Source of the DNA: Enterococcus diestrammenae
GTDB lineage: Bacteria; Bacillota; Bacilli; Lactobacillales; Enterococcaceae
Direction of reading: 5' to 3'
Length of the DNA stretch: 64,000 nt
Assembly: GCF_009933255.1 (NCBI RefSeq)
Contig: NZ_MAEI01000002.1
Coordinates: 186,001 to 250,000 of the forward strand
Below are positions 25,563 through 35,028 of the stretch, piece after piece (positions within the stretch are counted from its first letter, which is position 1; each line of letters starts with the position of its first letter). The position numbers were made by a program, and so were the translations under genes. Below the pieces are notes generated by a model. That model searched no databases. It worked only from the letters and a program-made list of their open reading frames with translations, and was not told the origin of the DNA.

Positions 25563-26360
25563 ATGTTTGAAAGAAAAAATCTAATCTTATTAAGAGAATT
25601 GGTTCGAACCGATTTTAAACTTCGCTACCAAGGAAGTGTGATTGGCTATATCTGGTCGGTCCTAAAGCCGTTAATGTTATTTGCTGTCATGTATGTCGTC
25701 TTTATTAAATTTTTGCGTTTTGGTGCGGATGTGCCTCATTTTGCAATCGCCTTGTTGTTGGGGATGGTTTTATGGAATTTTTTTGTGGAAACCACCAATC
25801 TGGGGATGATGTCCATTGTTAGTCGGGGAGACTTGATTCGCAAGCTGAGTTTTCCGACTGAAATCATCGTCGTGTCAATCTCTTTGAACGCTTTGATTAA
25901 TCTTTTAATCAGTCTCGTGATTGTCTTGTTCTTTGGCTTGATTAACGGAGTAGAAATCTCTGGATGGGCTATTTTATCTCCATTGTTGTTGCTTGAGTTG
26001 TACGCTTTTTCTCTCGGAGTCGCCTTTATCTTAGCGACAATTTATGTGCGTTTCCGTGATTTGGGGCCGATTTGGGAAGTTATCATCCAAGTGGGCATGT
26101 ACGGTACACCATTGATTTATCCGGTTAGCATGGTTTTAGCCCAAAGCGAAGTAATTGCTAAGTTGTTATTGTTCAATCCGATGGCGCAAATCATTCAAGA
26201 TTTACGTTACCTCTTAACCAGCCCTGCCAATTTGACTATCTGGCAATTAGTGGACCAAAAATGGCTAGTAGTTATTCCTTACTTGTTGCCATGGCTCTTT
26301 TTAGTGGTGGGCTATCGTTACTTTAAAAAACATGCCAAAAAATTTGCGGAGATTATCTGA
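25563..26360 (+). CDS. Polysaccharide ABC transporter permease (Wzm/RgpC-like)
   Basis: A 265-residue membrane protein with six hydrophobic segments and the ABC-2 export signature LVRTDFKLRYQGSVIGYIWSVLKPL at the N-terminus, as in RgpC, TagG and Wzm. It exports undecaprenyl-linked polymer with the ATPase encoded next (four-base overlap ATGA). ATG 25563 follows AGGAGAA; the longer frame from 25515 is unsupported. Confidence 0.92.
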   Translation: MFERKNLILLRELVRTDFKLRYQGSVIGYIWSVLKPLMLFAVMYVVFIKFLRFGADVPHFAIALLLGMVLWNFFVETTNLGMMSIVSRGDLIRKLSFPTEIIVVSISLNALINLLISLVIVLFFGLINGVEISGWAILSPLLLLELYAFSLGVAFILATIYVRFRDLGPIWEVIIQVGMYGTPLIYPVSMVLAQSEVIAKLLLFNPMAQIIQDLRYLLTSPANLTIWQLVDQKWLVVIPYLLPWLFLVVGYRYFKKHAKKFAEII

Positions 26361-27571
26361 TGAAAGAAACAGCAGTCAGTATCAAAAATATAACTAAATC
26401 ATTTAAACTTCCCACTGAGAACACCAACAGCTTGAAGCGTTTGATCATCAATTTTTTCAAAGGAATCAAAGGCTATCGGGAACAAGAAGTGCTACGAGGG
26501 ATATCCTTTGATGTTTATAAAGGAGATTTCTTTGGCATTGTCGGCCGTAATGGCAGTGGTAAATCCACGTTGCTCAAGATTATTAGCCAAATTTATTGGC
26601 CGGAAGCGGGAACGGTGACCATCGATGGCCGCCTGGTCTCGTTTATCGAACTCGGTGTCGGCTTCAATCCTGAGTTAACCGGTCGGGAAAATGTTTATTT
26701 AAACGGTGCCATGTTGGGTTTCTCGGAAAAAGAAATCGACGTGATGTACGATGATATCGTGGAATTTGCCGAACTTTCGGCTTTTATGAATCAAAAATTG
26801 AAGAACTATTCTAGTGGAATGCAGGTGCGTTTAGCCTTTTCTGTCGCTATCCAAGCCAAGAGTGATATTTTGGTTTTAGATGAAGTGTTGGCGGTGGGGG
26901 ATGAAGCCTTCCAACGCAAGTGTAATGATTATTTTATGCAGGCGCGGGCAGACAATAAAACGATTATTTTGGTAACCCATTCCATGGATGCTGTCCGGAA
27001 ATACTGCAATCGTGCCGTGATGATTGATAACGGCCTCGTGAAAGTCTTGGGCACACCTGATGAAGTGGCTAACCAGTATTCCTTGGACAATGTCATGAAC
27101 TCCGGTGCTCAGGTATTAGCGGAGACTGAAAAAGAAACCGACCGGAAAACCCAAGCCATTGAAAATGTCCAAATCACGATGGGTACCCCGGAAATCTTAG
27201 GGGCAACTGATCGGACTGTCGAATTTGAAATCAGTTATGATGTAAATGAAGATTTAGGTACTTATATTGCCTTTTCCCTGACTGATATTGATCGTAACAT
27301 GTGGATGTATAACGACAACTCCCTTGATCAAGCTACAAAAGGAGTGGGGCATAAGGTCATGCGGTATCGGTGCCGTCTGGATCATATCAACCAGTGTAAA
27401 TTGGCCTTGATTGTCTCGGTGCGAGACTTGGAGCATCGGCCGTTAGCCTTCAATCGTCCGGACAATTCACCGGTGATCATCTTATCACCGGAGGAAGACT
27501 TAAATGAGAGTCGAAGGGATGCGGCAACCGGCGTCTTGACTGCCAATGGTACCTGGGAAGTACAACAATAG
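26360..27571 (+). CDS. Polysaccharide ABC transporter ATPase (Wzt/RgpD-like)
   Basis: A 403-residue protein. The ATPase part (1-245) has Walker A GRNGSGKSTLLK, signature YSSGMQVRLAFS and Walker B DILVLDEVLAVGDEAF. The remaining 150 residues form a beta-rich Wzt-type C-terminal domain, which in some systems recognises the polymer end. This suggests that chain-end recognition could select polymer for export. Coupled to the permease. Confidence 0.93.
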   Translation: MKETAVSIKNITKSFKLPTENTNSLKRLIINFFKGIKGYREQEVLRGISFDVYKGDFFGIVGRNGSGKSTLLKIISQIYWPEAGTVTIDGRLVSFIELGVGFNPELTGRENVYLNGAMLGFSEKEIDVMYDDIVEFAELSAFMNQKLKNYSSGMQVRLAFSVAIQAKSDILVLDEVLAVGDEAFQRKCNDYFMQARADNKTIILVTHSMDAVRKYCNRAVMIDNGLVKVLGTPDEVANQYSLDNVMNSGAQVLAETEKETDRKTQAIENVQITMGTPEILGATDRTVEFEISYDVNEDLGTYIAFSLTDIDRNMWMYNDNSLDQATKGVGHKVMRYRCRLDHINQCKLALIVSVRDLEHRPLAFNRPDNSPVIILSPEEDLNESRRDAATGVLTANGTWEVQQ

Positions 27572-27638
27572 CAATCGGTCTTTTTGACGCTTAACCAGGA
27601 GTGTCCCAAAAAATTATTAACAGCTAAAGAGGGAGTCT

Positions 27639-30629
27639 ATGGAACCAACTGTTTCTGTCATTGTGACTTGTTACAATCATGAGCGTTATATCAAACAATG
27701 CTTGCTGAGCATCTTTCACCAAAGCTACTCGAACATTGCCTTGACGGTAATTGACGATGGCTCACAGGATACCTCTGCGGCGATCATCCAAGAAGTTCTT
27801 GGCGGATCGCCTTTTTCTGATACAGCGTTTTTGCGTCAAGAAAATGCTGGTGTCTGCGTCGCACGTAATCGTGGGTTGGAAGCAGCTAGCGGAGATTTTG
27901 TGTTATTTGTCGATAGTGACAACTATCTACCAACTGATTATATCGAAAAAATAGTCAACCATGCCCAAGAGCGCCAAGCCGACATCGTCTATGGGAATCT
28001 GTGGGATTTTACTGAAAATCAACCTTATGTCAAGAGTCGCCCCTTTCAATTGACCGCTTTGTTGGAAAATAATTATATCGACAATTGCTCGTTGTTACGG
28101 CGAAGCAAAATTGGTGAGGCCCGGTATGATTTGGCCTTAAATCGTAAGTTTTTAGAGGATTGGGATTTCTTGTTAAATCTGATCTTAAACCAGCAGATGG
28201 TAGCCAGTTATGCAGAAGACGTCCGGTTAAATTATCGCATCTTGGCGGATTCGACCTCGCGGCGGGATAATCATACCCAGCGGGCGGCTTTTTATGATGT
28301 CTACTTCTATATTTTAGCAAAACATGTATCTCATTATTCAGACGAAGTATTTCAAGCAATCACAAACAATACGATGATTTTGGAAGATCGCTTAGGGGAT
28401 TTGACTGACCATTTGGCCAAACTAACGAATTATATTCAAGTGTTAGAAAATGGTCCGGAAGACTATCAAGCGCGAATGCGTCGTCTGACTAGTGAAGTGG
28501 CAATTTTACAACGAGAAAAAGAAGAATTGCTTCATTCCCGTTCCTATCGATTGGGTAACGGCCTAATCCGACCGCTTAAAGGTGGGGTCAGGTTAGTACG
28601 CAATCCCCGGTTAGCTAAGCCGTTGGTGAAACGGGTTCTGGCTAAAGGAAAACGGACGCTTAAAAAACTGCCAGCACCGACGCGTTATCTCTACCGTCCG
28701 TATCGCTGGCTCCAACGAAAAGAAAATAACTATCTCAATCCGAAACGGCAATTGATCTATGTGATTTACGAGGACCAACCTGCCTTACAAACTTATAAAA
28801 AGCTTTTTCTCGCTAGCTTGGCTCCTTTGTGCCAGGAAGTTTTAATCGTCGTCAACGGTCGGTTGGATTCGGCTGATATTCAGGAACTTGAAAACTATGG
28901 TGAAGTTTTTTGTCGGGAAAATAGCGGCTACGACACAGCAGCATTTCGAGCGGGTCTTTTGAAACTGGGACGGGAGCGCTTGGAAGCTTGGGACCAATTG
29001 CTCTTGGTGAATGATACCAATATCGGTCCTTTTGCAGACTTTGAAAAGACTTTTAAAAAAATGGCAGCAAAACGATTGGATTTCTGGGGGATCTCCTATG
29101 GTGAAGAGCAACCAGATATTACTGGGGTCAATCCTTATGGCTACATTCCCTTACATCTACAGTCCTACTTTTTGGTGATCGAAAAAAGCTTGCTCCAAAG
29201 TGATAGCTTTTGGCAGTATTGGCAACAATTGACCGACACTGATTCACGAGAAAAAGCGATCGGTTACCATGAGACGGTCTTCACCCGCCATTTTACCGAT
29301 TTAGGATTTAAATCAGCTGCTTTGTTAGATCACAATGGGGATAGTGCCATGTATATTCATCCTTTGACCATGGTGAAAAAAGGCATTCCTTTGGTGAAAT
29401 TCAGTGCCTTTACTAATGATTCTGATGATAAGTTTTTGTGGCAAGGGCTTAAACGCAAATCAGAAATTCCAGCATTGCTACGTTATATCAAAGAAGAAAC
29501 AACATTTCCGATGACTGTAATTGAAGAAGTGCAAGCAGTTATCAAAAAGAAGGACCAACGACGGGAAGTGCTGATCATCGATGGAGTCGAAAACCGGATT
29601 CCTCAGTGCACGCGCTATCGGGTGTTAAATAAAGCCCAACAGCTGCGTTCCTTGGGCTACCCGGTGAAAGTTGTGGATCAGTCCCAATTTCGTTTGTCAG
29701 ATGCCCAGCAGGCTCAGGTGATTATTATCTATCGCTGTAGCATCACTCCGCTGTTAACAGAACTGGTTTCAGTGGCCCACCACTTTGGTCGCAACGTCTT
29801 GTATGATATTGATGATTTGGTGATCGATCCGAAATACACTGACCAATTGGCTTATACGAAAGGGCTGTCTCCAAGTGCGAAGGCGGATTATGATGAAAAT
29901 GTTAGAAGTTACGGTGAGATGCTTGCTCTATGTGACGGGGCTATCACCACGACAGCGCGTTTGCAGACAGAGTTGAGCCATTATCGCACCCCAGTCTTGA
30001 TGAATCGCAACTTGGCCTCAGCTGAGTTGGTGACCCTCAGTGAAGGCGTGGAACATCAGTATCCTGCTCAGGATGAAAAAGTACGGATTGGTTATTTTTC
30101 TGGCTCCATCACCCACAATGAAAACTTTGAATTGGTGAAACCAGCCTTGGTGAAATTGATGGGGGAAATTCCAACAGTCGAACTTCATATTGTTGGTTAT
30201 CTAGAATTGCCACCAGAATTGCAACCTTTTCATGACCGGATTGTGACCCACGATTATGTTCAGTGGGAGCAGTTGCCCGCCTTGATTAGCCAAGTGGATA
30301 TTAACTTGGCACCTTTAACCAACACGGTCTTTAATCAAGCCAAATCGGAAATCAAGTGGTTGGAAGCAGCCTTGGTTAAGGTGCCTACCTGTGCTAGTCG
30401 CTTAGGAGCTTTTGAGGAAATGGTTTTCGATGGGGTAACGGGGATTTTAGTCAGTGACGATCAGTGGGAAGCCAGCTTGCGAGAGCTTATCACTAATCCA
30501 GAAAAGCGACAACAAATTGCTGAAGCAGCTTATAAAAAGGTCACGGCAGACTGTGTGACAACTGATCACACCGATGAGTTGACAGCTTTTGTCAAAGCAG
30601 CCTTTGCCACAGAAAGGGAGGATAAATAG
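27639..30629 (+). CDS. Three-domain glycosyltransferase: GT2, RgpF-like, GT4-like
   Basis: A very long (996-residue) protein that seems to join three transferases. Residues 1-220 are a GT2 domain (VSVIVTCYNHERYI, VIDDGSQDT, LFVDSDNYLP). A coiled coil and basic linker follow at about 245-365. Residues 370-600 match the rhamnan synthesis F domain (LIYVIYEDQPALQTYKKLF, LLLVNDTNIGPF, AIGYHETVFTRHF). Residues 635-990 look like a GT4 domain (LIIDGVENRIPQCTRYRVLNK, IGYFSGSITHNENFELV, the ALVKVPTCASRLGAFEEMV donor loop). In streptococci RgpF is separate. It probably adds several rhamnose units or terminates the chain. Confidence 0.82.
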   Translation: MEPTVSVIVTCYNHERYIKQCLLSIFHQSYSNIALTVIDDGSQDTSAAIIQEVLGGSPFSDTAFLRQENAGVCVARNRGLEAASGDFVLFVDSDNYLPTDYIEKIVNHAQERQADIVYGNLWDFTENQPYVKSRPFQLTALLENNYIDNCSLLRRSKIGEARYDLALNRKFLEDWDFLLNLILNQQMVASYAEDVRLNYRILADSTSRRDNHTQRAAFYDVYFYILAKHVSHYSDEVFQAITNNTMILEDRLGDLTDHLAKLTNYIQVLENGPEDYQARMRRLTSEVAILQREKEELLHSRSYRLGNGLIRPLKGGVRLVRNPRLAKPLVKRVLAKGKRTLKKLPAPTRYLYRPYRWLQRKENNYLNPKRQLIYVIYEDQPALQTYKKLFLASLAPLCQEVLIVVNGRLDSADIQELENYGEVFCRENSGYDTAAFRAGLLKLGRERLEAWDQLLLVNDTNIGPFADFEKTFKKMAAKRLDFWGISYGEEQPDITGVNPYGYIPLHLQSYFLVIEKSLLQSDSFWQYWQQLTDTDSREKAIGYHETVFTRHFTDLGFKSAALLDHNGDSAMYIHPLTMVKKGIPLVKFSAFTNDSDDKFLWQGLKRKSEIPALLRYIKEETTFPMTVIEEVQAVIKKKDQRREVLIIDGVENRIPQCTRYRVLNKAQQLRSLGYPVKVVDQSQFRLSDAQQAQVIIIYRCSITPLLTELVSVAHHFGRNVLYDIDDLVIDPKYTDQLAYTKGLSPSAKADYDENVRSYGEMLALCDGAITTTARLQTELSHYRTPVLMNRNLASAELVTLSEGVEHQYPAQDEKVRIGYFSGSITHNENFELVKPALVKLMGEIPTVELHIVGYLELPPELQPFHDRIVTHDYVQWEQLPALISQVDINLAPLTNTVFNQAKSEIKWLEAALVKVPTCASRLGAFEEMVFDGVTGILVSDDQWEASLRELITNPEKRQQIAEAAYKKVTADCVTTDHTDELTAFVKAAFATEREDK

Positions 30630-31897
30630 TGAAAAAAATTGCTTTTCTTTCTCCAACAGGGACCTTTGACAACGGAGCAGAAATTTCTATTTTTTACTTG
30701 ATGAAAGTCCTTAAGGCAGAAGGCTATCAAGTGATCAATGTCGCACCTGCTTCGTTTCCTCATCTGGAAAAGAGCTATCGGGAACAATTTGCGACAATTG
30801 ATGTGCCCGTCTTTTTTCTGCCGCGAAATAAGTGGTGGTGGGAAGAAGCACCGGGTTTGACTTATGGCACAGCAGGGGAACGAGCTGCTAGCTATCGCGA
30901 CAACATCGCTCAGATCAGGCAGTTGTTGGTATCCGAAAAAGTTGATTTACTTATCACCAATACTGTCAATATGTTTCAAGGAGCGGTGGCGGCAGCTTGC
31001 GAAGATTTGCCCCATTTTTGGCTGATTCATGAGTTTCCCGAAAATGAGTTTGCTTATTATTTGGACAAACTGGATTTTGTCGCGGAAAATAGTGAAGCTG
31101 TGTTTGCTGTGAAAGGACAGTTAACGACTGATTTACAACAAAAGCTGCCAAGTAAAGTGGTTCGTTCCTTCATTCCTTATACCGAAGTTAGTGCCACGAC
31201 ACCCCAAAAAGGTCAGCAACGGCGAATCGTCTCAGTCGGGCGGTTAACCCCCCGCAAAAATCAGTTGGAACTTTTAGAAGCTTATCACCGGTTGTCTGAA
31301 CCCCGGCCACCACTAGTTTTCATCGGTGCCTGGGATGATGAGTATAAAAAAAAGGTGGATGCGTTTATTCGCAGTCACCATTTAAAGGATGTCTCGTTTA
31401 CTGGAGGCAAGGCTGATCCCTGGGTTGAAGTCAAAGATCAAGACCTTTGTGTACTACCTTCCGCTATGGAAACATTTGGCTTGGTGTATGCTGAAGCCTT
31501 GTTAAAAGGCGTTCCTGTAATCTTCTCAGATAACCCAGGACATTTGTCAGCCTATGATCACTTTGGTGGGGGCCATCTTTATCCTAGTGGTGATATTGCT
31601 GCCTTGCAAAAGCAGTTAACAGCGGTGCTAGCGGACTTTCCTCAAGCAGTCACGTTAGCAAAAAAACAAGCGAAAAGCGCCAGAGAAAAATATCAACCGG
31701 CAATCGCCTATGGAGCAATTCTTGAGGGTTTGCAAACAGACTTACCTTATCAACCAAAACCGTTGCGTCACTTGGCAGCGGTACTATCACTAAATGAAGA
31801 AAAAAGTCGCCTGACCCGCACGGAAAAGCGGGTGCGGCAATTTTCAAATCGTGGCAAAGCGTGGTTAAAACGCCGCTTTGGCAACAGCGACTCTTAA
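30629..31897 (+). CDS. GT4-family glycosyltransferase
   Basis: A 422-residue GT-B enzyme. The N-terminal domain begins KKIAFLSPTGTFDNGAEISI; the C-terminal donor domain has VSVGRLTPRKNQLELLEAYH and PSAMETFGLVYAEALLKGVPVI with the EX7E motif. GTG 30629 overlaps the previous stop by one base, with GGGAGGATAAAT upstream. It ends the polysaccharide cluster, which closes with a two-way terminator. Confidence 0.88.
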   Translation: MKKIAFLSPTGTFDNGAEISIFYLMKVLKAEGYQVINVAPASFPHLEKSYREQFATIDVPVFFLPRNKWWWEEAPGLTYGTAGERAASYRDNIAQIRQLLVSEKVDLLITNTVNMFQGAVAAACEDLPHFWLIHEFPENEFAYYLDKLDFVAENSEAVFAVKGQLTTDLQQKLPSKVVRSFIPYTEVSATTPQKGQQRRIVSVGRLTPRKNQLELLEAYHRLSEPRPPLVFIGAWDDEYKKKVDAFIRSHHLKDVSFTGGKADPWVEVKDQDLCVLPSAMETFGLVYAEALLKGVPVIFSDNPGHLSAYDHFGGGHLYPSGDIAALQKQLTAVLADFPQAVTLAKKQAKSAREKYQPAIAYGAILEGLQTDLPYQPKPLRHLAAVLSLNEEKSRLTRTEKRVRQFSNRGKAWLKRRFGNSDS

Positions 31898-31901
31898 ACT
31901 T

Positions 31902-31944
31902 AAAAAAGGCGAAGTAGCGTGTCATTTGCTACTTCGCTTTTTCT
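31902..31944. terminator. Bidirectional terminator between convergent genes
   Basis: GCGAAGTAGC (31909-31918) pairs with GCTACTTCGC (31928-31937), flanked by an A-run on the left and a T-run on the right, so it serves both the GT4 gene and the minus-strand transpeptidase gene. Confidence 0.92.
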
Positions 31945-31958
31945 TATTGATGAAGGGG

Positions 31959-34739
31959 TTAATTAACAATGCTGACCGGTGTGTTGTACGGCATATTGTT
32001 ATAAAACCAGATGGCATCGGCTACTGCCAGACGGATACAGCCGTGGGATGCCCGATAGCCAAGTTTCATGGCTTCTGGATGGTAGTAAGAACCAATCCGA
32101 CCTGGTCCAGTCGTACAAACGGTGTGGAAGAGATAGACACCATGACCATGGAAGGAGCGATAGTAGGCTGCACCACCAGTAGGACCCCAGAACCAAGCCC
32201 CTTTTTCTGCTTGGATGCGGAAGTTGCCAGTTGGCGTCGGGGATCCAGGTAAGCCAGTGGAACACAGCATAGTATAAATATTTTTAGAACCTGAGCGAAT
32301 ATAGACCCGCTGTTTGCTAATCGATACTTTGATATTCAAATTGCTGACATTTAGGGAAGGGAAGTTCCCACCGGTGGCATACAAGTAATAGCTATCTTGT
32401 ACACTGTATGTTTGATTAGCTTTAATCCAGCCTAATCCAGTACCAGACCCAGGTAAAGTAGCATAGTAGTAAGTCCCATCTGAGGTTTTAGCAATTTTCG
32501 TTACTCGCACCATTTTTTTGTAGATGTAAGACTTTGGTCCTTTTTTAGTGCTTCCGGGATCAGCCTTGCTGTAGAAATATCCACTGTTGGAGTTGACGAT
32601 TTGGTAAAGATTGGTATTGACGGTGGAGTAGATGGTATAAGGCGAGCTAGTAGCGGTCGCATTCACATAACCGATCCAAGTATTGCCAGAATAAAGGGAG
32701 TAATAAAGCCTACCGTTGAAATGCCGGTACTGGCCGGTTACTAGATATTGTTTTTGGTAAAGTTTTGTTGTAGTGGTTTTGACTTGTTTAAAAGAAAGAT
32801 CACGCCAAATGCTGTAGTTCTTCTTACTAATCTTTCGTGTGAGGTTGGCTTTTTGCCAAATCCCGCCAGCATTTTTTGCCACCGTCGCACCCTGTGCATT
32901 CATATACCCCAACCATTTGCCTGCGGAATTGTACAAACTGTAGTAAGTACTTCCGTTTATGTGGTAGTAGGCGCCCTTGGCGAGATACGTGTACTGGGCT
33001 TTTGGTGAGCTAGTCGACTTTTTATTGAAGGTAAAGCTGGTCCAAGTTGGATAGTTTTGCTTGTTGATGGTGACATATTTATTGAATTTTTGGTAAGTTC
33101 CTTGGCGGTTTTTTGTGGTGGCAACACCCTTTGCATTGATGTAGCCAAGCCATTTGCCACCGGAATAGAGGGAATAGTACACCGAGCCATTAAAGTGGCG
33201 ATATTTACCTTTGATTTGCACCGTTTTAGTTTTGAAACTGTTGCTGGTCCCTTTTTTACTCGTAAAGGTGAGATTGCCCCACAGGGTGTAGCTGCCGCCT
33301 TTTTTATTGGCATAGAGGGCTTCTTTGTACCAAATGCCTCCTTGATTCTTAGCAATGGTGACTGCGCTTGCGTTAAGGTAGCCAACCCAAGCACCAGAAT
33401 TCGTGCGAAGGGAATAGTAAGTCTCACCATTAAAATGTTCATATTTGCCATCAGTGACTAGCGTTTGGTGGTAATAATTTTTTGTTGGGACTTTGTTGCG
33501 CCAAGCAAAGTCTTTCCAGATACTGTAGTTATTTTTGGTGATGGAAACGTATTTTTTATAGTTTTGTTTGATTCCTTGGGGGTTTTTGGTAAATGTTCCA
33601 GCGGTACTCACCAGTAAGCCAAGGTCTTTTTTAGCGGCGTTTTGTAACTGATAATAGGTTTTGCCATTGAGATGTTTGTATTTACTAATGATTTTCAGAG
33701 TTTCACCAGCGTAGGCATCACTTTTGCCTTCGGTGGTGGTCAAATCGGTGGTGGCAAAGAAATTTTGTCCTTTTTTAAGGTTGGCTAGGTAGCCATTGGC
33801 AGCTTGCTTTAAGCCAATCGGTTTTGTCGAGGTATTACTAGTATTTTTCAGGACATAACCCAATTGTCGGTTGTTATTGTCAACTAAGTGATAGTAGACT
33901 TTACCAGCGGTTGTTTTAAGTTCACCAGTAATTTTATAAGTATTTCCAAGCATTTTGCTAGCTGAAAGGGCGTTTGTTAGCGCTTCGTTTTTAAAATAGG
34001 TGCTTTTATTATTTGTTATCGTGTAATATAATGTTTTGTTGGCTTTGGTAAAAGTGGCGCTAATCGTTAGTCCGCTACTTTTTACATAGCTCGTGATGGT
34101 GCCTTGTTTTATTTGATAAAAGAGCCCCGCTGATGTTTTAAGCTTTTGTGTTACCTCTACAAAGCCACTGATGGTCGTAGCTGTTGTTGTCAGTGTTGTT
34201 TGATCTGTCAACTGATAGCATATTTGTTGGCCGTCAAGATTTCCGTACTGCTGTAAGGTTGTGGTATGGTCAACAGTAATCCTATTAGCTAAAGGAGCCA
34301 CTTGTTTTTTTGCTGGTGGGGCAGGAGCGAGCGTGGACAGTGATGGCGTACTTGAAGAGGTGGTATCTTCAGTACTTTCAGTGACGGATTCACTGGTCTC
34401 ATCACTGGAACTTTCACTAGTGGTTGTTTCTGAGACTTCAGTAGTCGTGGTAATTTGTTCCGGGGGGCTACTGGCTTCACTGGAAGTTTCCGAAGCGCTA
34501 CTTATCTCTGATTCGGTTGCTGAGACTTCAGTCGTTTCACTGCTAGTTTTGTCAGAACTAGGCTGGGAATCGGTTTGAGTTCCTGATGATTCCTCAGTAT
34601 CAAGAAGAGTGGTGCTAGTCATATCAGTTGCTTTTGAAACACTCCCCACAGTTTCAGCAGCTTGTGCCATCGGTGCGGTAACCAAAGCAACAACGGCGGC
34701 GATTAAGCTAAGATTCTTTTTCCAAGACAACTTTTTCAT
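31959..34739 (-). CDS. Secreted L,D-transpeptidase with an array of SH3/GW-like modules
   Basis: A 926-residue secreted enzyme. Residues 1-28 are a signal peptide ending AQAA; about 29-150 are a Ser/Thr/Glu-rich wall-spanning linker. About seven SH3/GW-like modules of roughly 75 residues follow, marked by H(F/I/L)NG..YYSLY and GY(I/V/M)NA. The last 125 residues are a YkuD L,D-transpeptidase domain with HGHGVYLFH and the catalytic Cys in SHGCIRL. It should form 3-3 peptidoglycan cross-links while bound to wall polymers. ATG 34739 follows AAGGAGAA; the longer frame to 34838 contains the promoter and is not used. Divergent from a GH25 enzyme with the same modules. Confidence 0.9.
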   Translation of the reverse strand: MKKLSWKKNLSLIAAVVALVTAPMAQAAETVGSVSKATDMTSTTLLDTEESSGTQTDSQPSSDKTSSETTEVSATESEISSASETSSEASSPPEQITTTTEVSETTTSESSSDETSESVTESTEDTTSSSTPSLSTLAPAPPAKKQVAPLANRITVDHTTTLQQYGNLDGQQICYQLTDQTTLTTTATTISGFVEVTQKLKTSAGLFYQIKQGTITSYVKSSGLTISATFTKANKTLYYTITNNKSTYFKNEALTNALSASKMLGNTYKITGELKTTAGKVYYHLVDNNNRQLGYVLKNTSNTSTKPIGLKQAANGYLANLKKGQNFFATTDLTTTEGKSDAYAGETLKIISKYKHLNGKTYYQLQNAAKKDLGLLVSTAGTFTKNPQGIKQNYKKYVSITKNNYSIWKDFAWRNKVPTKNYYHQTLVTDGKYEHFNGETYYSLRTNSGAWVGYLNASAVTIAKNQGGIWYKEALYANKKGGSYTLWGNLTFTSKKGTSNSFKTKTVQIKGKYRHFNGSVYYSLYSGGKWLGYINAKGVATTKNRQGTYQKFNKYVTINKQNYPTWTSFTFNKKSTSSPKAQYTYLAKGAYYHINGSTYYSLYNSAGKWLGYMNAQGATVAKNAGGIWQKANLTRKISKKNYSIWRDLSFKQVKTTTTKLYQKQYLVTGQYRHFNGRLYYSLYSGNTWIGYVNATATSSPYTIYSTVNTNLYQIVNSNSGYFYSKADPGSTKKGPKSYIYKKMVRVTKIAKTSDGTYYYATLPGSGTGLGWIKANQTYSVQDSYYLYATGGNFPSLNVSNLNIKVSISKQRVYIRSGSKNIYTMLCSTGLPGSPTPTGNFRIQAEKGAWFWGPTGGAAYYRSFHGHGVYLFHTVCTTGPGRIGSYYHPEAMKLGYRASHGCIRLAVADAIWFYNNMPYNTPVSIVN

Positions 34740-34773
34740 AGGGTTCTCCTTCTTTTCTGTATTTTCAATTAGA

Positions 34774-34803
34774 ATTATAACATTAGTTCTAGACGTTTGA
34801 CGA
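34774..34803 (-). promoter_or_regulatory. Promoter of the L,D-transpeptidase gene
   Basis: On the minus strand TCGTCA (34803-34798), 18 bases, then a perfect TATAAT (34779-34774), 34 bases before the start codon. Confidence 0.65.
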
Positions 34804-34967
34804 TTAAAAGGAATTTTTATTCGAGGGATTTTTATCACTGAAGCAAGAGGCTAAAAAGTTGATGTAACCAGCAAATGTAGATTTTTTAGAGGGAGATGAC
34901 AATTGTATTTTTCGAAAAAAGGGGCTTTTTTCTTCAAAAAAGCAAAAAAGTTCGTTGAATCAATATT

Positions 34968-34995
34968 TTGAATATGATAATAAATCATGTATAAT
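34968..34995 (+). promoter_or_regulatory. Promoter of the GH25 muramidase gene
   Basis: TTGAAT (34968-34973), 16 bases containing the palindrome ATGATAATAAATCAT, then TATAAT (34990-34995). The palindrome in the spacer could be an operator. Confidence 0.7.
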
Positions 34996-35028
34996 AAGAT
35001 GAGAAAAAATAAAAGTGGGGATTAACGA

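Noticed and set aside
31878-32252. 124-codon + strand frame after the GT4 gene
   Set aside because: It overlaps the bidirectional terminator and is antisense to the catalytic domain of the L,D-transpeptidase.
33057-33461. 134-codon + strand frame
   Set aside because: Antisense to the repeated modules of the L,D-transpeptidase; the repeat periodicity explains the open frame.
34261-34578. Val/Ser-rich + strand open frame
   Set aside because: It is the complement of the Ser/Thr-rich linker of the minus-strand L,D-transpeptidase; such low-complexity regions open the opposite frame by composition. No ribosome binding site.
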